Positions 1-12,949 of a DNA stretch of 64,000 bases are shown in pieces. The stretch covers positions 151,625-215,624 of the forward strand of contig VTPC01090543.1 in the NCBI GenBank assembly GCA_011009095.1, given 5' to 3'. The position numbers were made by a program, and so were the translations under genes. Under the pieces are notes generated by a model that had not been told where the DNA came from, did not search any database, and saw only the letters and a list, made by a program, of their open reading frames with translations. The DNA is from Ignelater luminosus (lineage: Eukaryota; Arthropoda; Insecta; Coleoptera; Elateridae). The first letter of the stretch is position 1, and every line of letters starts with the position of its first letter.

Positions 1-479
1 AATGGTTGAGTTTGATTTTCCACTGCCGCAACCATGTTAGTAATGACGTGAACTGAAAAAACATAGATTTGCTGATGTCGTCTGCAAGTTGTGCTATAGT
101 AAACAAGTAATTTGCTCTGTTCCAATAAACAGGAAAGCACATATCAAAGCGAAGAAGAACCAGGTATTACAAACGTAGGTGTCCCATTTCCAGATGCATG
201 ATATTAAGTAATCAATAAACGATTAAAGCAGAATATCAACTTGAATAACTAACTAACCAAGATCCTAACGAGGACTTACAATTCAACAAAAAAGACCAAA
301 AGGATAACGCGCAAAACTCCAACAGTGTATTAGTACCTATGAATGTGGTATATGGAATACTTTTTTGAGTAAGGCGGAAACAACTCGACGTGTTTGCTTT
401 TGCTACTTATAGAAGGTACAAAGGATCCTGAACCTATCAATATGAGTTTGTTTTATGGAAAAAAAGTAGAAGCACAAAT
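1..479. other. Non-coding flank with a possible zinc-finger scrap
   Basis: No gene is supported here. On the plus strand, about 70-175, one frame reads FADVVCKLCYSKQVICSV followed by an AHIKAKKN-like stretch. The C-x2-C spacing and the basic tail recall the BED-type finger at the N-terminus of hAT-like transposases. The final histidine is missing and a stop follows at once, so this is only a possible scrap. Confidence 0.25.
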
Positions 480-2059
480 TTTGAAATCGTTAGAATTCTA
501 CCGGACACGGACTATCAAACGGCTGCAGAAGAATTTAAAGAAGGCAATCTATAGACCGCTAACCTTTGACTTGACATACTCGAAGAAGTCGAATTATTTT
601 CATTAGATGGCGATATGTGTGACTCTGAAGATGATATCCCTTTGGTAGCATTATATAACATTAGTAGAAGCGACGAATTGCAGATACAGAACGTGTATGG
701 ACAAACCAGATGATGGACACAAGCATGAACCAAAGCAATGGCTATTTAGAGCGAGAGAATCAAATAAAATTCTGAATTAGAGAAACTGAGCTCGGTTGAA
801 CTATATGAGAAGTTTGTTGACAACACAATAAAGCATCTAGTGCAAGAAACAAAAAGTACGCTATTGACAACGACTACGCATTTATTGTTACAGAAGAAGA
901 ATTGAAGATTTTTATTGGTATTTTATTGCTTTTAGATATCTCTGCCTACTAAGAGAGAAACTGTATCGGTGTGTAGATGTGGACGTAAATGTTTCAATTG
1001 TTTTCAATTCTGTAAGCCGAAACAGATACCAAGAAATAAAAAAGTATTTTCACATCGCTAATAATGCAGAACTAAGTAGATAAGACCGATAAAATGTTCA
1101 AACTCATGCAGAACCTAAACAAAAGAGCTGTTTCGTGAAAAAATGTCAATAGACAAAGCTATTATAAAGTATTACGGTCACTATTTCTCTAAGCAGTTTA
1201 TTTATTCGATTTGGTTACAAACATTGAATGCTTTGCTCTTCTACAGAATTTTGCTACAAATTCGACACATATTGTGGTACCAAGCCGCATGTTTCCAAAG
1301 GATCTGGTGATCTTCCTTTAGATTCCCAAGGCCTTAAATTATTTGAAGCTGTTCGTGAACCATCTGTTCATACAGTTTTCTTTGATAATTATTTCAAAAG
1401 TTTTCGTTTACTTAGTACCTTGAGAAACTTAGGTGGAGAGCTACTGGAACTGTAAGAGACAATCGCACAAAAATGTTCACTGCCCAGTAAAAAAGAAATG
1501 AAGAAGAAGGATCAAAGGTATTTGAGTTTCAATATTAAAAAAAAAGACCAAACAAATTATGACAAAATTATGCCGCTTTCCAGAATGAAACGTTGGTTCA
1601 AGGAAAAACAAGAAAAAATTGATATGGCGCAACAGCGAGTGTTCAGCAACTACAATGCTGGTATGGAGATGTGGACCTTCTGGATCAGTCTGTAAATAAC
1701 TACCGGCTTACCATTTAAGGCAAAAAATGATGGTGGGTCTTTTGGACACGCACGCTAAACGTGACAGTTGTAAATGCATGGAGGTTGCATCTATAGATCA
1801 ATAACCAAAATTGGAGTTGCTAAATTTTCAGCGTAACATCACTCGACGTTATTTGAAAAATTTTAAAAAATTTATTAAATGTTCCAGGCCACTACCAAGC
1901 ATACCACAAGACATTGTGGATAACAAGAATAGTCAAAAAAAACTAAACCGCTAGTTGAGATGTCGTATGTGATATTTACCCTCTCGATGGAGTTGTATAA
2001 CCTGCAAAGCCACTTTTTGTATAGAAAGAGACTGTTTCATTAAGTTTCATAGACAATAG
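480..2059 (+). pseudogene. piggyBac-type transposase relic (copy 1)
   Basis: This is a decayed DDE_Tnp_1_7 (piggyBac) transposase gene read through several frames. In order one sees: an acidic N-terminal stretch with SEDDIPLVAL (about 610-655); EEELKIFIGILLLLDIS (about 895-945), the conserved start of the catalytic domain; DKTDKM and MSIDKAI (about 1080-1165), where the family has the LSIDE box; CYKFDTYCG (about 1245-1280); HTVFFDNYFKSFRLL (about 1365-1415), the strongest match, containing the FDN catalytic box; GTVRDNRT (about 1447-1470); and a C-terminal Cys/His finger reading WSCITCKATFCIERDCF with a final FH (about 1985-2050). Stops and frameshifts occur throughout, so it cannot encode an active enzyme. 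Length fits a family protein of about 550-600 residues. I did not find matching terminal repeats or TTAA target duplications. Confidence 0.85.
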
Positions 2060-2110
2060 TTGTCCTCGTTTAAAATTAATAATTAAAATGTAAAAAAAGT
2101 CAATAAATCT

Positions 2111-2139
2111 CCATATTTCAGTGTAATATTGAAATATGG
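2111..2139. repeat. Perfect 10-bp inverted repeat (hairpin)
   Basis: CCATATTTCA at 2111-2120 is the exact reverse complement of 2130-2139, with a 9-nt loop. It lies just after the end of the piggyBac relic and could be a subterminal palindrome of that element. It could also be chance in AT-rich DNA. Confidence 0.5.
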
Positions 2140-2198
2140 CTATGGTCCCACTGTATTCGTTTTTTTAAAAATTTTTGAACCAAGATTGATAATCATAA

Positions 2199-2414
2199 CT
2201 AAATATGTTTGTTTATGTTAACATCAAGCGATATAATTGATAAAAAGAAATTGTCAAAAAATATCTGATGTGGTACCAAATGGGTTAATACCGTATAGGC
2301 ATCTTCAACATCAGGTAAACCATAGAAGACAGATGCATTCAAAATGAGGACTAACTTATTTAATTTGTTGTCTGAACTAATTGTTATTGTAATTGCAATA
2401 TAATACCATAACAC
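2199..2414 (-). pseudogene. Fragment of a second piggyBac-type transposase
   Basis: A 71-codon open stretch on the minus strand contains HQIFFDNFFLSIISL, which matches the FDN catalytic box of piggyBac transposases (normally H-x-hydrophobic-FFDNFFTS). Upstream residues with LPDVEDAY sit where the family has a variable loop. The rest of the gene is not detectable. It is opposite in orientation to the relic ending 140 bp away, so it is a separate insertion or an inverted piece. The call rests on one motif. Confidence 0.45.
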
Positions 2415-5169
2415 ACTATTATCGTAAACGTTTATTAGAAACGCAAAAACTACACACAGTTTATCCTTAAATAGTACTTTGAAATCTCAACTACCAATTT
2501 TAGCCACGGAAAGTTTACGACAACAGCTTATAATTATTTTCTAAACAATCTCATATATTTTCACAAGACCTTCAAAAAGGAAGTAACGTCAAAGAGTAGA
2601 TTTTCTGAATTCTATTTGTTTGCAAAATCTTTTATACGTTCGTCATCAAAAGCTGCGACACTGTTTTATCAACATGGTTAAAATCTACCAAATTCTGCTC
2701 TTTGAAATTTCATACTAGCATATTGCAAAACATATTTTATTTCGCAGTGTAAAGTTCGCAATAGTGTATGTTTACTTAATATTCTAAGCGTGCTTTATTA
2801 AAACAAAACCATTGTATTTATATTAAGTTTTAGTTTTTTTTTTATTTACTGCTTGCAACTTCCTTCAGTTGTTATTAAGCTTTATCTTTTTACCTGTTTC
2901 AGCAAACATCCAAACAAAAAATTAAATTAAGTCCATTTTCCCAAACACACAAAAAGAGAGTTATATTTAATTCATGGACTTGTTTTATCCATTACAATTA
3001 AAAGTCAAACGATCCGAATTACTACTTTGGCGTAACACAAATCAAGCATACATTTTTAATGATATCCGTAAACGTGAACAGGAAAACTTTTTCCAGGTTA
3101 AACTAATTTCATTAAAATTTAATTACGAATCTGACAAGTTCTCTCTTCCTCGGACATGGGTTAATCAATATCACGAACGACTACTAGTCGAAATACGAAA
3201 GATAGGAAATTTGTCACCAGACAAAAGGGGAAACTTTTAGAATTTATGGATTTTTGAATTTTCAGGGTTGGTTAAGTCCGTGAAAATAGGAGAAGAAAAA
3301 CCTTGAAGACTTTTTTCGATATGGTCTAGATCCGTTTTAAAGTATATTTTGCACATTCCCTGCATCATAAACAAAGCGAAACGAGATTTCTATCCAACGA
3401 ATAGGTTTCTGCAGGGGACTCAAATGTTATTGAGAATGTAAGAGTGCATTTGGTGGGCAGTCACCAACTGAAATAAAGGAATTTATGTTAATAGGCTTTT
3501 TTTCCAGTAAAAATCTTTTTCACAAAGAAAGACAATCAAGAAACGTTGTAAGTATCTAAATCGCCGAAGTTACAGGATAAATATTTAAGAAGACTTTTAG
3601 ATAAAAGTAGCTCATATTATTTGAACGTCTGTAAAATCCAGATGTGACATAGAAGTTTTTGCAGCTGCTCGCGATGCAAATGACGAGAGATACGACCCAA
3701 TTCCCTCCAGCTATAAAATCATAAAAAAGAGCTGATAAACGTAGAAATTGAGGGAAATTTAATTTTTCCAGCATAGATAGCTAAACTATTAGTGTTGCAA
3801 AATACTAGCCTTATGAAAAATATTAAATTTATCTGTTTAAGTACCAGACGAGAGCTAAAGAAATTTTTAATGAAACCAATTATAATAGTTGAAAACCGAA
3901 AAGTTCGTTATTAGTTTTCAAGTTTTCCGGAAATCCTTTAGCCGAACTAATGATTAAGTGTGCTCAACAGAGTTGAGGATTTGAAAAACTAGGAAGTTGA
4001 AGACCTTTTATTGTTTCACGTTTTAGATGTCTTTTTTGATTTTACTTGATAAAATAGGAAAGCTGATAACTATATTAAAGGCTATTCTACTTAGTAGGTA
4101 ATACCTAATCATATACAGCTCTTCCTTGAAATATATTTCAGATTATAAAACGAACATAAGTCAAGAATGAAATTAAAAACGAACTTGTTTCAATAGTTAG
4201 TTACTGAAGGCGGTCAATACGAACTTGTTTATCTTTACTCCCTTCTGGTAAATTGCACATGTGATTACTATTTTATGTCACATGACAAATCAAAGTAGGA
4301 AGTTTCAGATTTTGGTTCACTTAGAGATAACGAATATTTTAAAATATACGGGTTAAAGAGGGATTTTCAAAGGTTTACATTCAAGTCAAAGATGTTTAGT
4401 TGAATTTATTTTGCGGAGATCTAAATTAACACTATTACTTTAATTTTTAGTTTGAATTAAATGCATTTATATCAAAAACTTATACTGTATATAAATATGC
4501 AAAATAAAATTAGTTATTTGTACAATATAGATACAATAAAATGAGCCCACATATTACAAATGAATTAGTGTGGAACTTAAAAACAAAGTTTCGAATTTGA
4601 TTTTCGTAACAGTAAAAATTCTTTTCCTTTTTCACTTCATATAACGAAAATATTTTGAATTTAAATTTCAAATGATATTTACCGGTGCCGCAAAACCTTT
4701 GATTTTCTAAAAAAAAAAAATGCAAAAAGCAATAATTGCATTAAGGCTATTTTAAGCTTATCAATAAATTTATATTATGCCAAACATAAAATAAATATGA
4801 AAGAAGTGAGAGTCCTGTAATAAAAAGAATAGCTTAGTTTAGATCATATGCAAAAGATGGCGCCACATCACTATAGCGATATTTGACATTGGTCGGCGTA
4901 GCGGACACTGGCTGTCCTTGTGTCTGCTTTACTCGAGTACAACTCATAGTAGGTTAGTTCGAGTTAACACAAAGCTGTCTTTGTGTGTTTATCGGTAAGC
5001 GCAAAGTAAATAGACCAAAGTCCTTTGTGTACCAGACCAAGAACGTAACGTTTTCAAAGACCAAAGGGATAAAAGGATGATAGTTACAAAAATTAAAAAA
5101 AAAATGATGAGCAGCGTCGAATGGCGGGAAAAAGAATTATCAAGGAAAGAAGAAGGAATTTTTTAAAAA
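2415..5169. other. No recognisable gene; one unexplained 88-codon ORF
   Basis: The stretch is AT-rich with many homopolymers. An open frame at 2974-3240 (+) encodes 88 residues with a charged middle (NDIRKREQENFFQVKL). I do not recognise it. It has no signal peptide, membrane segment or clear domain, and no good splice or polyadenylation context, so I do not call it a gene. From about 4860 to 5170 the base composition is more even (for example around the CGGCGTAGCGGACAC stretch). That part may be the leader of the relic that follows. Confidence 0.4.
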
Positions 5170-6355
5170 AAGTGACGTCTTGATGCCTGATTTGCCATCT
5201 GAAGAAGACAGCCTGAAAGATATCGGTAGGATCGGTAGTTCTACTAATCCTGAATTTGACAATCAATCAGTTACCTTAACCAACAGCGAAACTGAAAAGA
5301 AAGATTTTATCTACCTGCACTTGCCCTGGCAGTTGAAAGAACAGGAGTAACAGACAGAAAAGCAACTATAATTGCAAATGCTACCTCAAAAGACTTGAAG
5401 TTATCAAAATATTGGAAATTAGACTAAAAAGACCCTTACGATGGATAATTTGCTTACTACGTGCCAATAAGCTTCCCTTCAGATACTTATTTTAACAACT
5501 TGATGAGCAAACTACGGGTCCTTAAGGATTTTCTGTTCCAATAGGAAAACAACTTAAAAATACGATGATATGGAAATTATGAATTATAAAAAAACTGAAT
5601 CGCAGCTTCCACAAGTTAATTTTGAGAGTTTAAGTACGGAGCAGAAATACTTGTTCGAAACTCACCAAGCGGTGTCAAAAGGCATATTTTTCAAGACTTA
5701 GCAAAAAGGAACTTAGAAAAAACCGCTCACTTTCGTTGGTCAACAACAGCAAACATAATTTTGCGTTTATATGTGTCCTGTTAAACTCCTTAAATTTACA
5801 AGCTCTTGTCGAAGTTGCTATTAAAATTTATAGTCATATGTGGGAAATAATTAAATGTTTCAGCTACCTCAAAAAAGAATACAAAGACATCATCGATCCA
5901 ATTATTCAAAGGAATGCCTTTTTTGGCAATTATGAAAATATACTTATGGTAATAATGGTGACATTTTAGAGAACTTGGGCTAAGGAATATCATTGCGGCT
6001 AGATCGAAGCCTAATAAAAGTATGAGGAGTTTTGAAGTTCTTCCCCTTAACTTTGCAGCTTCTAAATATATAGATTTAATAAATTAAAATAATTCTAAAC
6101 TGACGAAACCTCCTGTCTTGTCGGACTTATCTGATGTAGAAGTAGAAAAAATGGTACGAACCGGAGAAACACTTGATTTTCCATGTTTTGCTCGTCATAC
6201 TCAGGCAGTGAAAAGGAGCGTCAAGATTGTCACGGAAGCCGCATTAGTCGTGTCTAGATCTGAAGCTAGAAATGGTTGTATCTTGGGAAAGTTGAAATCT
6301 TGCAATTCTATGCCAAAGTTTAACACTAAAAAGAACTTTAAGGCTATACATTGAA
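5170..6355 (+). pseudogene. Relic of an uncharacterised multicopy invertebrate protein family (HTQAV family)
   Basis: Readable pieces lie in the same order across several frames: MPDLPSEEDSLKDIG (about 5180-5225); VERTGVTDRKATIIANAT (about 5330-5385); LSTEQKYLFETHQAVSKG (about 5630-5685); YKDIIDPIIQRNAFFGN (about 5880-5930); and at 6118-6354 an open 78-codon stretch with HTQAVKRSVKIVTEAA, then KSCNSMPKFNTKKNFK before a stop. I recall the IDPxIQRNxFFGHxEN and CHTQAVERCVKLVTEAS patterns from hypothetical proteins that recur in many copies in insects and cnidarians. I know of no assigned function. Here the Cys before HTQAV sits three residues early and the later Cys is Ser. Multiple stops make it a pseudogene. 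It could be a retrocopy of a host gene or the coding part of an unclassified element. Confidence 0.6.
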
Positions 6356-7833
6356 TAGCTAATACAACAAAAGGTGGGAGAGAGGGTGGATATCGATACA
6401 CAGCTCTCTCCTCGTGGTGAGTTCTTGGTAGTAGTTGCTCAATATAAGCAAATATAAACTTTAGAGAGTAATTCCGTTCCTAAAGTACTTCTAACCCTGC
6501 TATTTTTTCCAGAGGCTCTCCTGCTTGGCCAACTTTGGCAGCCAGCAGTACCATACCGCTAATTAAAATACCGCTTGATATCGTTTCTCTGCCTGCGCGT
6601 ATTGTGGGAATCTACTATTGAAAGTTGATCTTTGAGTTTAGTTAATACTGATTTAATTTAGCCAGAACGGATTCCAACCAGTTAACCTTAATTCTCTAAT
6701 TAATCAGGAAGCTATCGTCTCTGTTGATCAATCATCGATCAAACCCCGTTTAAGAATGCGTACTACGGATTATTTTATTTTATCAAAAAATTGTCACTAA
6801 AGCCTACAAAAGGTTTGGAGTATTTATTCGTTGCATCTACAAACCTCTACAGTTAACATGGTCGAATTATTTATTCAATTAAATCTAGTGTCAGGAGTAG
6901 CTTCTTCTTCCTCCAGGTGCAGCAGCCAGAGAGTATGTTCACGGTAAGATTTTACAATATATGTTAACAGTTTCAACAGCTAAGAAGCCAAACTATTTGA
7001 TTACATAATAAATATCTTAGTGAGTGTCCACATGGAATAAGCGACCCATCTAGTTTATGTAAGTTCAAACTTTTTAACATTTGTGTTAACTTCCCTTTAA
7101 AGTCGAACCAATGTGTACTAACAGAATAAATTAGTTAAAGGTAGTTTCGTTTAACGCTTAATTAAATAAGCCTGTAAAGTATGTCGCCGAAATTAGAGTT
7201 TGCCTTGTGAATCATAGAGTAAAGAACTTGCAACCGCAATACAATTTAAAAATACAACAAAAATATCAGTAGCATCGTCAGTTAGCTGTAGAGGCGATAA
7301 GATCTCTCCCAGCACCGTCTCACTGTCAAACAGTCTTATTGTTCATTCTATTTTTATTTATTATTCATATTGAATGTTTGAAGCTAAACAATCGTTCTTT
7401 GTTTAATAACAGTTTCTGCACACAGAATATTTAAAGAATTTGAAGTGTTAACATACTTAGAGCTCGCTATTGGAAATATATTTTGTTATTTATCTGGAGG
7501 TAAATATTGTGCTCTGACCCGACACCGAACGAAGTGTTTTATTTTGTTTTTAATATATTTGTTAACCTATATTTTTGCGTTTAGATGTGTTTATTTGTAG
7601 CATTTACAAATATACAGAAAATTGTTGCTATCAAGTTCACTGTATTAAGCAGAAAAGAAGTATTAACTGTTTTTTAAGTTTTTTAAGGTCCTTGCTACAG
7701 TCGACAATATTTATCGTCATTAATCCTCATTATGTTGACTTTTTCTTTACTTTGCCGATTAAAAGTGAGCTGACTTGGGTCGGTGCAGTTTACCTTTCAA
7801 GAGTCATGGTCTTCTTAGTGCCATTTGTCAAAA
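6356..7833. other. No recognisable gene
   Basis: Mostly AT-rich sequence. At about 6500-6620 and 6880-6930 there are short, less AT-rich patches without protein similarity that I recognise. An 87-codon open frame at 7575-7838 (+) runs into the fragment described next. Its C-terminal part might belong to that element, but I cannot show it. Confidence 0.4.
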
Positions 7834-8160
7834 CGTGAAATCGAAGATCAACAGAAAGCTAGTGTACTAAAAAAAAGCAGGGCAGCGGGTAACGAATGTG
7901 TAACAAAAAGAAAAAAAGGACTGTTCAGCAGTTGCTTTTATTCTGTGATGGTTGCAGAGGCCAAACCCACTGCCTATTTAGCTTGATTTATTTTTGAAAG
8001 TCACTTTATTAAATTTCGCTTACCAATTCCCGGTCACTCTTTTTTATCTTGTGACAGACTATTTGCAATTATAGAACGGTTGAAGAAGAGTATCGAAAAA
8101 GAGCAATCATGTGATTTCACAACGATTTATTTTGGAAAAGGTAAACCATAAATCATTTCT
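7834..8160 (+). pseudogene. SD-GQN family, copy A (catalytic-core fragment)
   Basis: Two blocks in two frames fit one family. The first reads LLLFCDGCRGQTHCLF (about 7932-7980), the degraded SDxCxGQNxN box. The second reads LPIPGHSFLSCDRLFAIIER (8020-8079) followed by a lysine-rich stretch, the GHSFLPxDRxFxxIE box. A frameshift and a stop lie between them. The order and the roughly 35-residue gap agree with the other copies in this window (35.2, 37.6 and 62.4-63.9 kb). The Asp and Glu of the second box are present. The N-terminal domains are missing. The function of the family is not established. The conserved Asp/Asp/Glu pattern would suit an RNase-H-fold transposase. Confidence 0.6.
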
Positions 8161-9892
8161 TGACTTCAAAAGTCATTATGATGCAATATTTATAAAGACC
8201 TTCAACAAAATATACATAAACACCATGTTACAAAATATAAAGTAAGTATTCCGTTTCTTGGTGCATCACAAAAATAAGGTGGCAGTTTCCAAATAAATGT
8301 CTGCTTTCACGATCTATACTTTTACGTTACTTAAGCCATTCTCATATAGTTACAGTTCTTTTACTTCAATTGTATAAAGAACAATTAAAAACTAAAAAAC
8401 AAAAACTTTTCAGTGTATTAACTTTCCGAAAGAATAGGAATGATACAGATATATGCACCAACAAAAAATGGCACAGCAGACAATAAAAAAATTCTTCTAT
8501 GAAGAGCTACAGAGAACAATTGAAACATTACAAACCAAGAACCAAGACGTAATTGTAATGGGGGATTAGAGCGATCACATTGGAAATAAACAAAAAACAG
8601 GACATGCAAGCATGGGAAAACAGGGAAGAGAAGAAAAAGAAAATAATAATGAAAGAATAATGTTGGACTGCTGTTTCATAACTGATTTACTAATACGAAA
8701 CACCTGGTTTAATCATAAAACAATACACATAATCATGTATAAAGCAGGGGAATTAGGACATAAAAGCATGATACACTGTATAACATACACCAAGTACATG
8801 CAAAGTGCAATACAAGGTGTCAAAGTTATAAGAGGAGCGAAATTAAATACAAGACAAAAGAGAACTAAATGTTGGACAGAAGACGTAAAAAGTAGAAGTG
8901 AAAAAAGAAGCATGGAAAACATACATAAGAATAAAAACAGAACAAGACAGAAGGACATACGTACAAAAAAAATGACGCAAAAGAAGCAGTTTGACAAGCA
9001 AAGGAAGATAGCTGAGAAAAATTTTGAAGAAGAATTAAAGAGAATTATACAGGAAACCAGAAACAGTTTTGGAATGGTAAGGGAAACAAAACACAAAAAG
9101 TTAGAAATATAAAGAATTCAAGAGGAGAATTACAAACAGAAACAAAAAGTATACTGAAAACTTGGAAAGAACGCTACCTAGCTAAATTCAAAGATGAAGA
9201 AGATGGGATACAGGAGATACAAATAGGGAAACAACTAACAATACGAGAGAAATTGGTAAGAACGAAGTAGAAGAAGCATTGACGAAAGCAAAAAGTGGAA
9301 AAGCACTTGGTGAGGACGGGATTCATGTCGAAATGTTAAAGCACGAAGGACCAGAAACTATAAAAGGACTAACAAGAATATTCCAACAAGCATGGAATAC
9401 GCAAAGAATTTCAGATGAATAGGAAACAAACATTATATACCCATTTATAAAGAAGGAGAAACAACCAACTGTGAGAACTATAGAGCATTGCTTATTCTCG
9501 GTAGCATTTAAAATCTACTCAAAAATATGAGAAAAACGATTAAGGCCAGAAATAGAAAACCAATTACAAAAAGAACAAACCGCATACAAACCTGGAAGAC
9601 AAACGCAAGATCACATATATACAATAAGAACGTTAATCGAAAGAAGATTAGAAAAAAATAAATAATTATATTTATAGCATGTCTATACTTAAAAGCTGCT
9701 TTTTACAGAGTCCCACGAAAATATGTATGGAAAGCCTTAGAAGAACTAGGAGTAACGCCCAAACTAAAGAGAAACATGAAAAGAATAAAACACAAACAGT
9801 ACGGGAAGATTAAATGAGGAAAAATCAGAAGAATTTAAAATCGAAAGAGGTATCAAACAAGGTGACAACTTAAGCCCATTATTATTTGTAAT

Positions 9893-9913
9893 ATATATAT
9901 ATATATATATATA
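9893..9913. repeat. (AT)n microsatellite inside the LINE
   Basis: An uninterrupted run of about ten AT units lies in the reverse-transcriptase region. It replaces conserved coding sequence, so it probably expanded after the LINE lost function. Confidence 0.9.
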
Positions 9914-10674
9914 GACCAGATATTAAAAAAAATGTGGAAGCCAAACCAGAAAAGAAAGCCCAGAATATCTAAGCCTAACTATGGTAACAACACAAGATGA
10001 CATCATCCTGGTAGCAACAACAGAAAGACAAATAAATAAAAAGGTTACATAATGGAATAATCAACTAGAATTAAAGGGGATGCGTATAAACGTAGACAAA
10101 AGCAAGGTAATGCAAATAACTCGAGAACAACAAGAAGGGAAACAAACACGAATACAGGTAAACGGGAAACAGTTGCAAAATAGAATACCTAGGGATCATC
10201 ATAACTGAAGATGGAAGAATAGATGAAGAGATACAAAATAGACTCGGCAAAACAAATAAAGTATATTATCAAATAAATAATACATTAATTGGGGAAAAAA
10301 ACTAAGTACCAAAGGAAAAATGCATCTGTACAAAGCAATATTATATATACCAACGATATTATACGCTGCAGAATCATAGGCAATAGTATACAAACATCGA
10401 TCAAAAATAATAGCAGCAGAGATGAGGTATCTAAGGCGGGTAATGGGAAAAACGAGAAGAGATAGAATAAGAAACAGAAACATTCGAGAAGAACTATGAT
10501 ATGTAGGGAAAAAATACAGAGGAAGACCCAGAACAACATAAAAAGACAATGTAAGGGAAGCAGCAGGAGGAAGAGAGGAGACCAAAAGACAATTAAAAAG
10601 GAAAGCTAGAAATAGAAAAACTTATACAATGTGACTCAATACCCCAACACCGTAAAGTAGATTGGAGAAGATAA

Positions 10675-10695
10675 AGTAAGTAAGTAAGTAAGTAA
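10675..10695 (+). repeat. (TAAG)n 3' tail of the LINE
   Basis: Five tandem AAGT units directly follow the end of the LINE's C-terminal region. Several LINE clades (RTE, CR1, L2) end in short microsatellite tails instead of poly(A). This places the 3' boundary of the element at about 10695. Confidence 0.75.
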
Positions 10696-12949
10696 CCCTC
10701 TAAAACTATTTAGATGAAGACAAACAACAATACGACATGAATCTACAACCAATTGCAACAGTGGACAATCATTGTGATGAAGATACTAACTCCGTTTATG
10801 AGTAAAGGAATACTGTGTAATGCCCTGTGAGTTCAAAATATTCTTTTTGAATAAACCTTGTTTTTCTCTTAAAAACTTTGTTGAGAAAAACAGTGACTCA
10901 AATCCATACATTTTTCAAAATCAATAAAACATTTATTCAATATTTGTTCAAAATACGCCAAAATACTTTAAAGGTGCTACAGTTGAAAATTTATAGCAAA
11001 ATAGAATTTTATTAAAAAGATATTCAAAGGACAACTTTTAGTTTGCAAATACCGAAAAAGTTCAGAATTAAGTCCTTTTCTTCTTGAAGTAATCAATGTG
11101 CATTGTGGAGATGCTATTCGATAGCAACTAAATAAATTGTTGCAAGTTGAGTAGTCACAGATTGCAGCAGATGGTCAAAGGATCAATTACTAGATGCATG
11201 GTGATTTTTATGCTTTATAGCATATGCAAATGTATAATAGTAGATATCTAGTTTCAAGAGCAGAAGCATTAGTTAGTTAGTTTTTTGCAATGCATTTAGA
11301 GCTAGAAGGTCGCAGTGCCATTATGTGAAAATTTAAGTAATTTCTTCCGTATAAAATAGAAAGTGATGTAATGGAAAACTTGTTATCATTTATTTAAATT
11401 TGTTACGGAATTATCGCGATGAAGAAGGTATGCTAAAACGGAATGCTGAAAATGCCGGCTGTAATAGTAATCCATTGAAACAAAAAGCTTTTGTGTGATT
11501 TTACTTTGGGTTAAAAGTTTGAAGGTTTTTAAGAAATTACACGTGAAAACAAAAGTGAATTAAGTAAAAAACGTTGCAGCATTGACTGCAGACTAAAACA
11601 GTTCCAAATTAAATCAGAGCATTTCTTTTCTGAAATTTGGAAACGATTTCTAAACAATCCGACTTGTAAATGAAAACAGAATTTATTTTTCTTGTTATTT
11701 GAAAATAAAGAAATCTGTATGTAATTTCAATACTGTAATTAAATCCTTGATTTTATCTCATTTGTTTAATTTTAATGGAAGAGATGCCATTGAAGATTGT
11801 GTGACTATACACAATCAGCCAACCGTTATTTATTATTGTTCAATTGTGACTGGATTTGCTGAATGATACTTATAGAACCCACTTGTGGACGTGATATTGA
11901 TGTTTAGCAAACATGGAGATCGTGAGAAAAACTTATAACTGATGTGTGTCATTATTGTAAAAAGAGTAAGGAATTGAAGAAGAAATGTACTTCTTATAAT
12001 TAGTTTTCTGTGTTTTATTGAAACCGTTTATTATCATTACAATTTTAGTAAAATCTGAATTACTTTAAAACCAGATTGAAATACTAAAGGTATTATTAGT
12101 TTTACTAGTACTACAAGAGGAAAACAAGCTTACAAAAACACAAATGCCGGAAACTAAACAGTTACAAACCTCAAATCTAAACATGATTTATACTGTACAC
12201 ATATTTTCGTAGTTACAGACATTTCTGTTTTCATAATATTACAAAACAATGTAGGTGTAATACCTTGACCCTACAACAGCAGCTGTATACACACAGGCAC
12301 CCACCCACCTCTTAAATCATTTCGCAACTACAAAAACGTCCTTAGTATTTTAGAGTTTTCGTTATCCCCCTTACACTCAGCTCTTTATTTTGCCACAATG
12401 ACGGTTTTCATACATTTTTAAAGATGTTTGTGAGTGTGTATACGTGTACATACGTATACAAAGGGTTTAAAAGCTTTTGCCATGTAAATACGCACGTGAT
12501 GTCCTAATTATATTTACAGTTTGATGCACAGAAATAGCCCTGTTATTTTAATCTATTTTATGGAGCTTTTGAACCTATCAAAGCAGAGCTTTTTGTAGCA
12601 CACCCTAATAAAATCACGAAATTGCCAAAGAAATTATTTTCATTTTGTTTTCATGTAATTTTCAAATTTAAAATAAAATTTGCGTTTGTTTATTCTTTAA
12701 TAATAATTCGTTTCTAACATTATCTCTACTTTACTAAATTACTTCTTGTTAAGCACGTGCTAGACTTAGTATCATCACATTTAGTAATTATAATTATTAT
12801 TATAGGCAAGACGAAAACCAACTTTTAAATTTTATTTTTATCATCAGCAAAGAGAGAACAATAATATTTTTATTTCATTTTCTTCATTCTTCCTAAGTAT
12901 ACCAGCACTGTCTAGTAAGTTTCTTTATCAAACAAGCAAACAAAATAAA
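10696..12949. other. No recognisable gene
   Basis: AT-rich intergenic or intronic sequence without open frames of interest. A patch at about 12250-12310 is richer in C and contains short CA and CCCA runs. No terminal repeats, coding relics or RNA-gene boxes were seen. Confidence 0.5.

Larger units (their letters stand above)
8420..10695 (+). mobile_element. LINE retrotransposon relic (endonuclease + reverse transcriptase), RTE-like
   Basis: A non-LTR retrotransposon lacking its 5' end. The end of an apurinic-type endonuclease domain is readable: QIYAPTKNG, then DVIVMGD (about 8550), the GKQGREEKENNNERIM stretch (about 8610-8665), and NTWFNHK with a KSMIHCI-like segment (about 8700-8780). A basic linker follows, still open to 9109. 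Reverse-transcriptase pieces come next: KAKSGKALGEDGIHVEMLK (about 9285-9345), EKRLRPEIENQLQKEQTAY (about 9530-9590), and then DDIILVAT (about 9995), the catalytic box reduced to a single aligned DD. The C-terminal part has MRYLRRVMGKTRRDRIRN and YRGRPRTT (about 10420-10535). Many stops make it inactive. An AT microsatellite interrupts it near 9900, and the 3' end is a short tetranucleotide repeat, as in RTE and CR1-like LINEs. The subfamily is my inference. Confidence 0.85.

Noticed and set aside
2974-3240. 88-codon plus-strand open frame
   Set aside because: No family, no splice or promoter context and no paralogue in the window. Noted only as unexplained.
8713-9096. Long minus-strand open frame rich in Phe, Leu and Cys
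   Set aside because: It is the antisense shadow of the Lys/Thr/Asn-rich LINE coding sequence on the plus strand, not a membrane protein.
10199-10585. Long hydrophobic minus-strand open frames
   Set aside because: Antisense of the LINE C-terminal region. The hydrophobicity comes from complementing AAA/AGA-rich codons.
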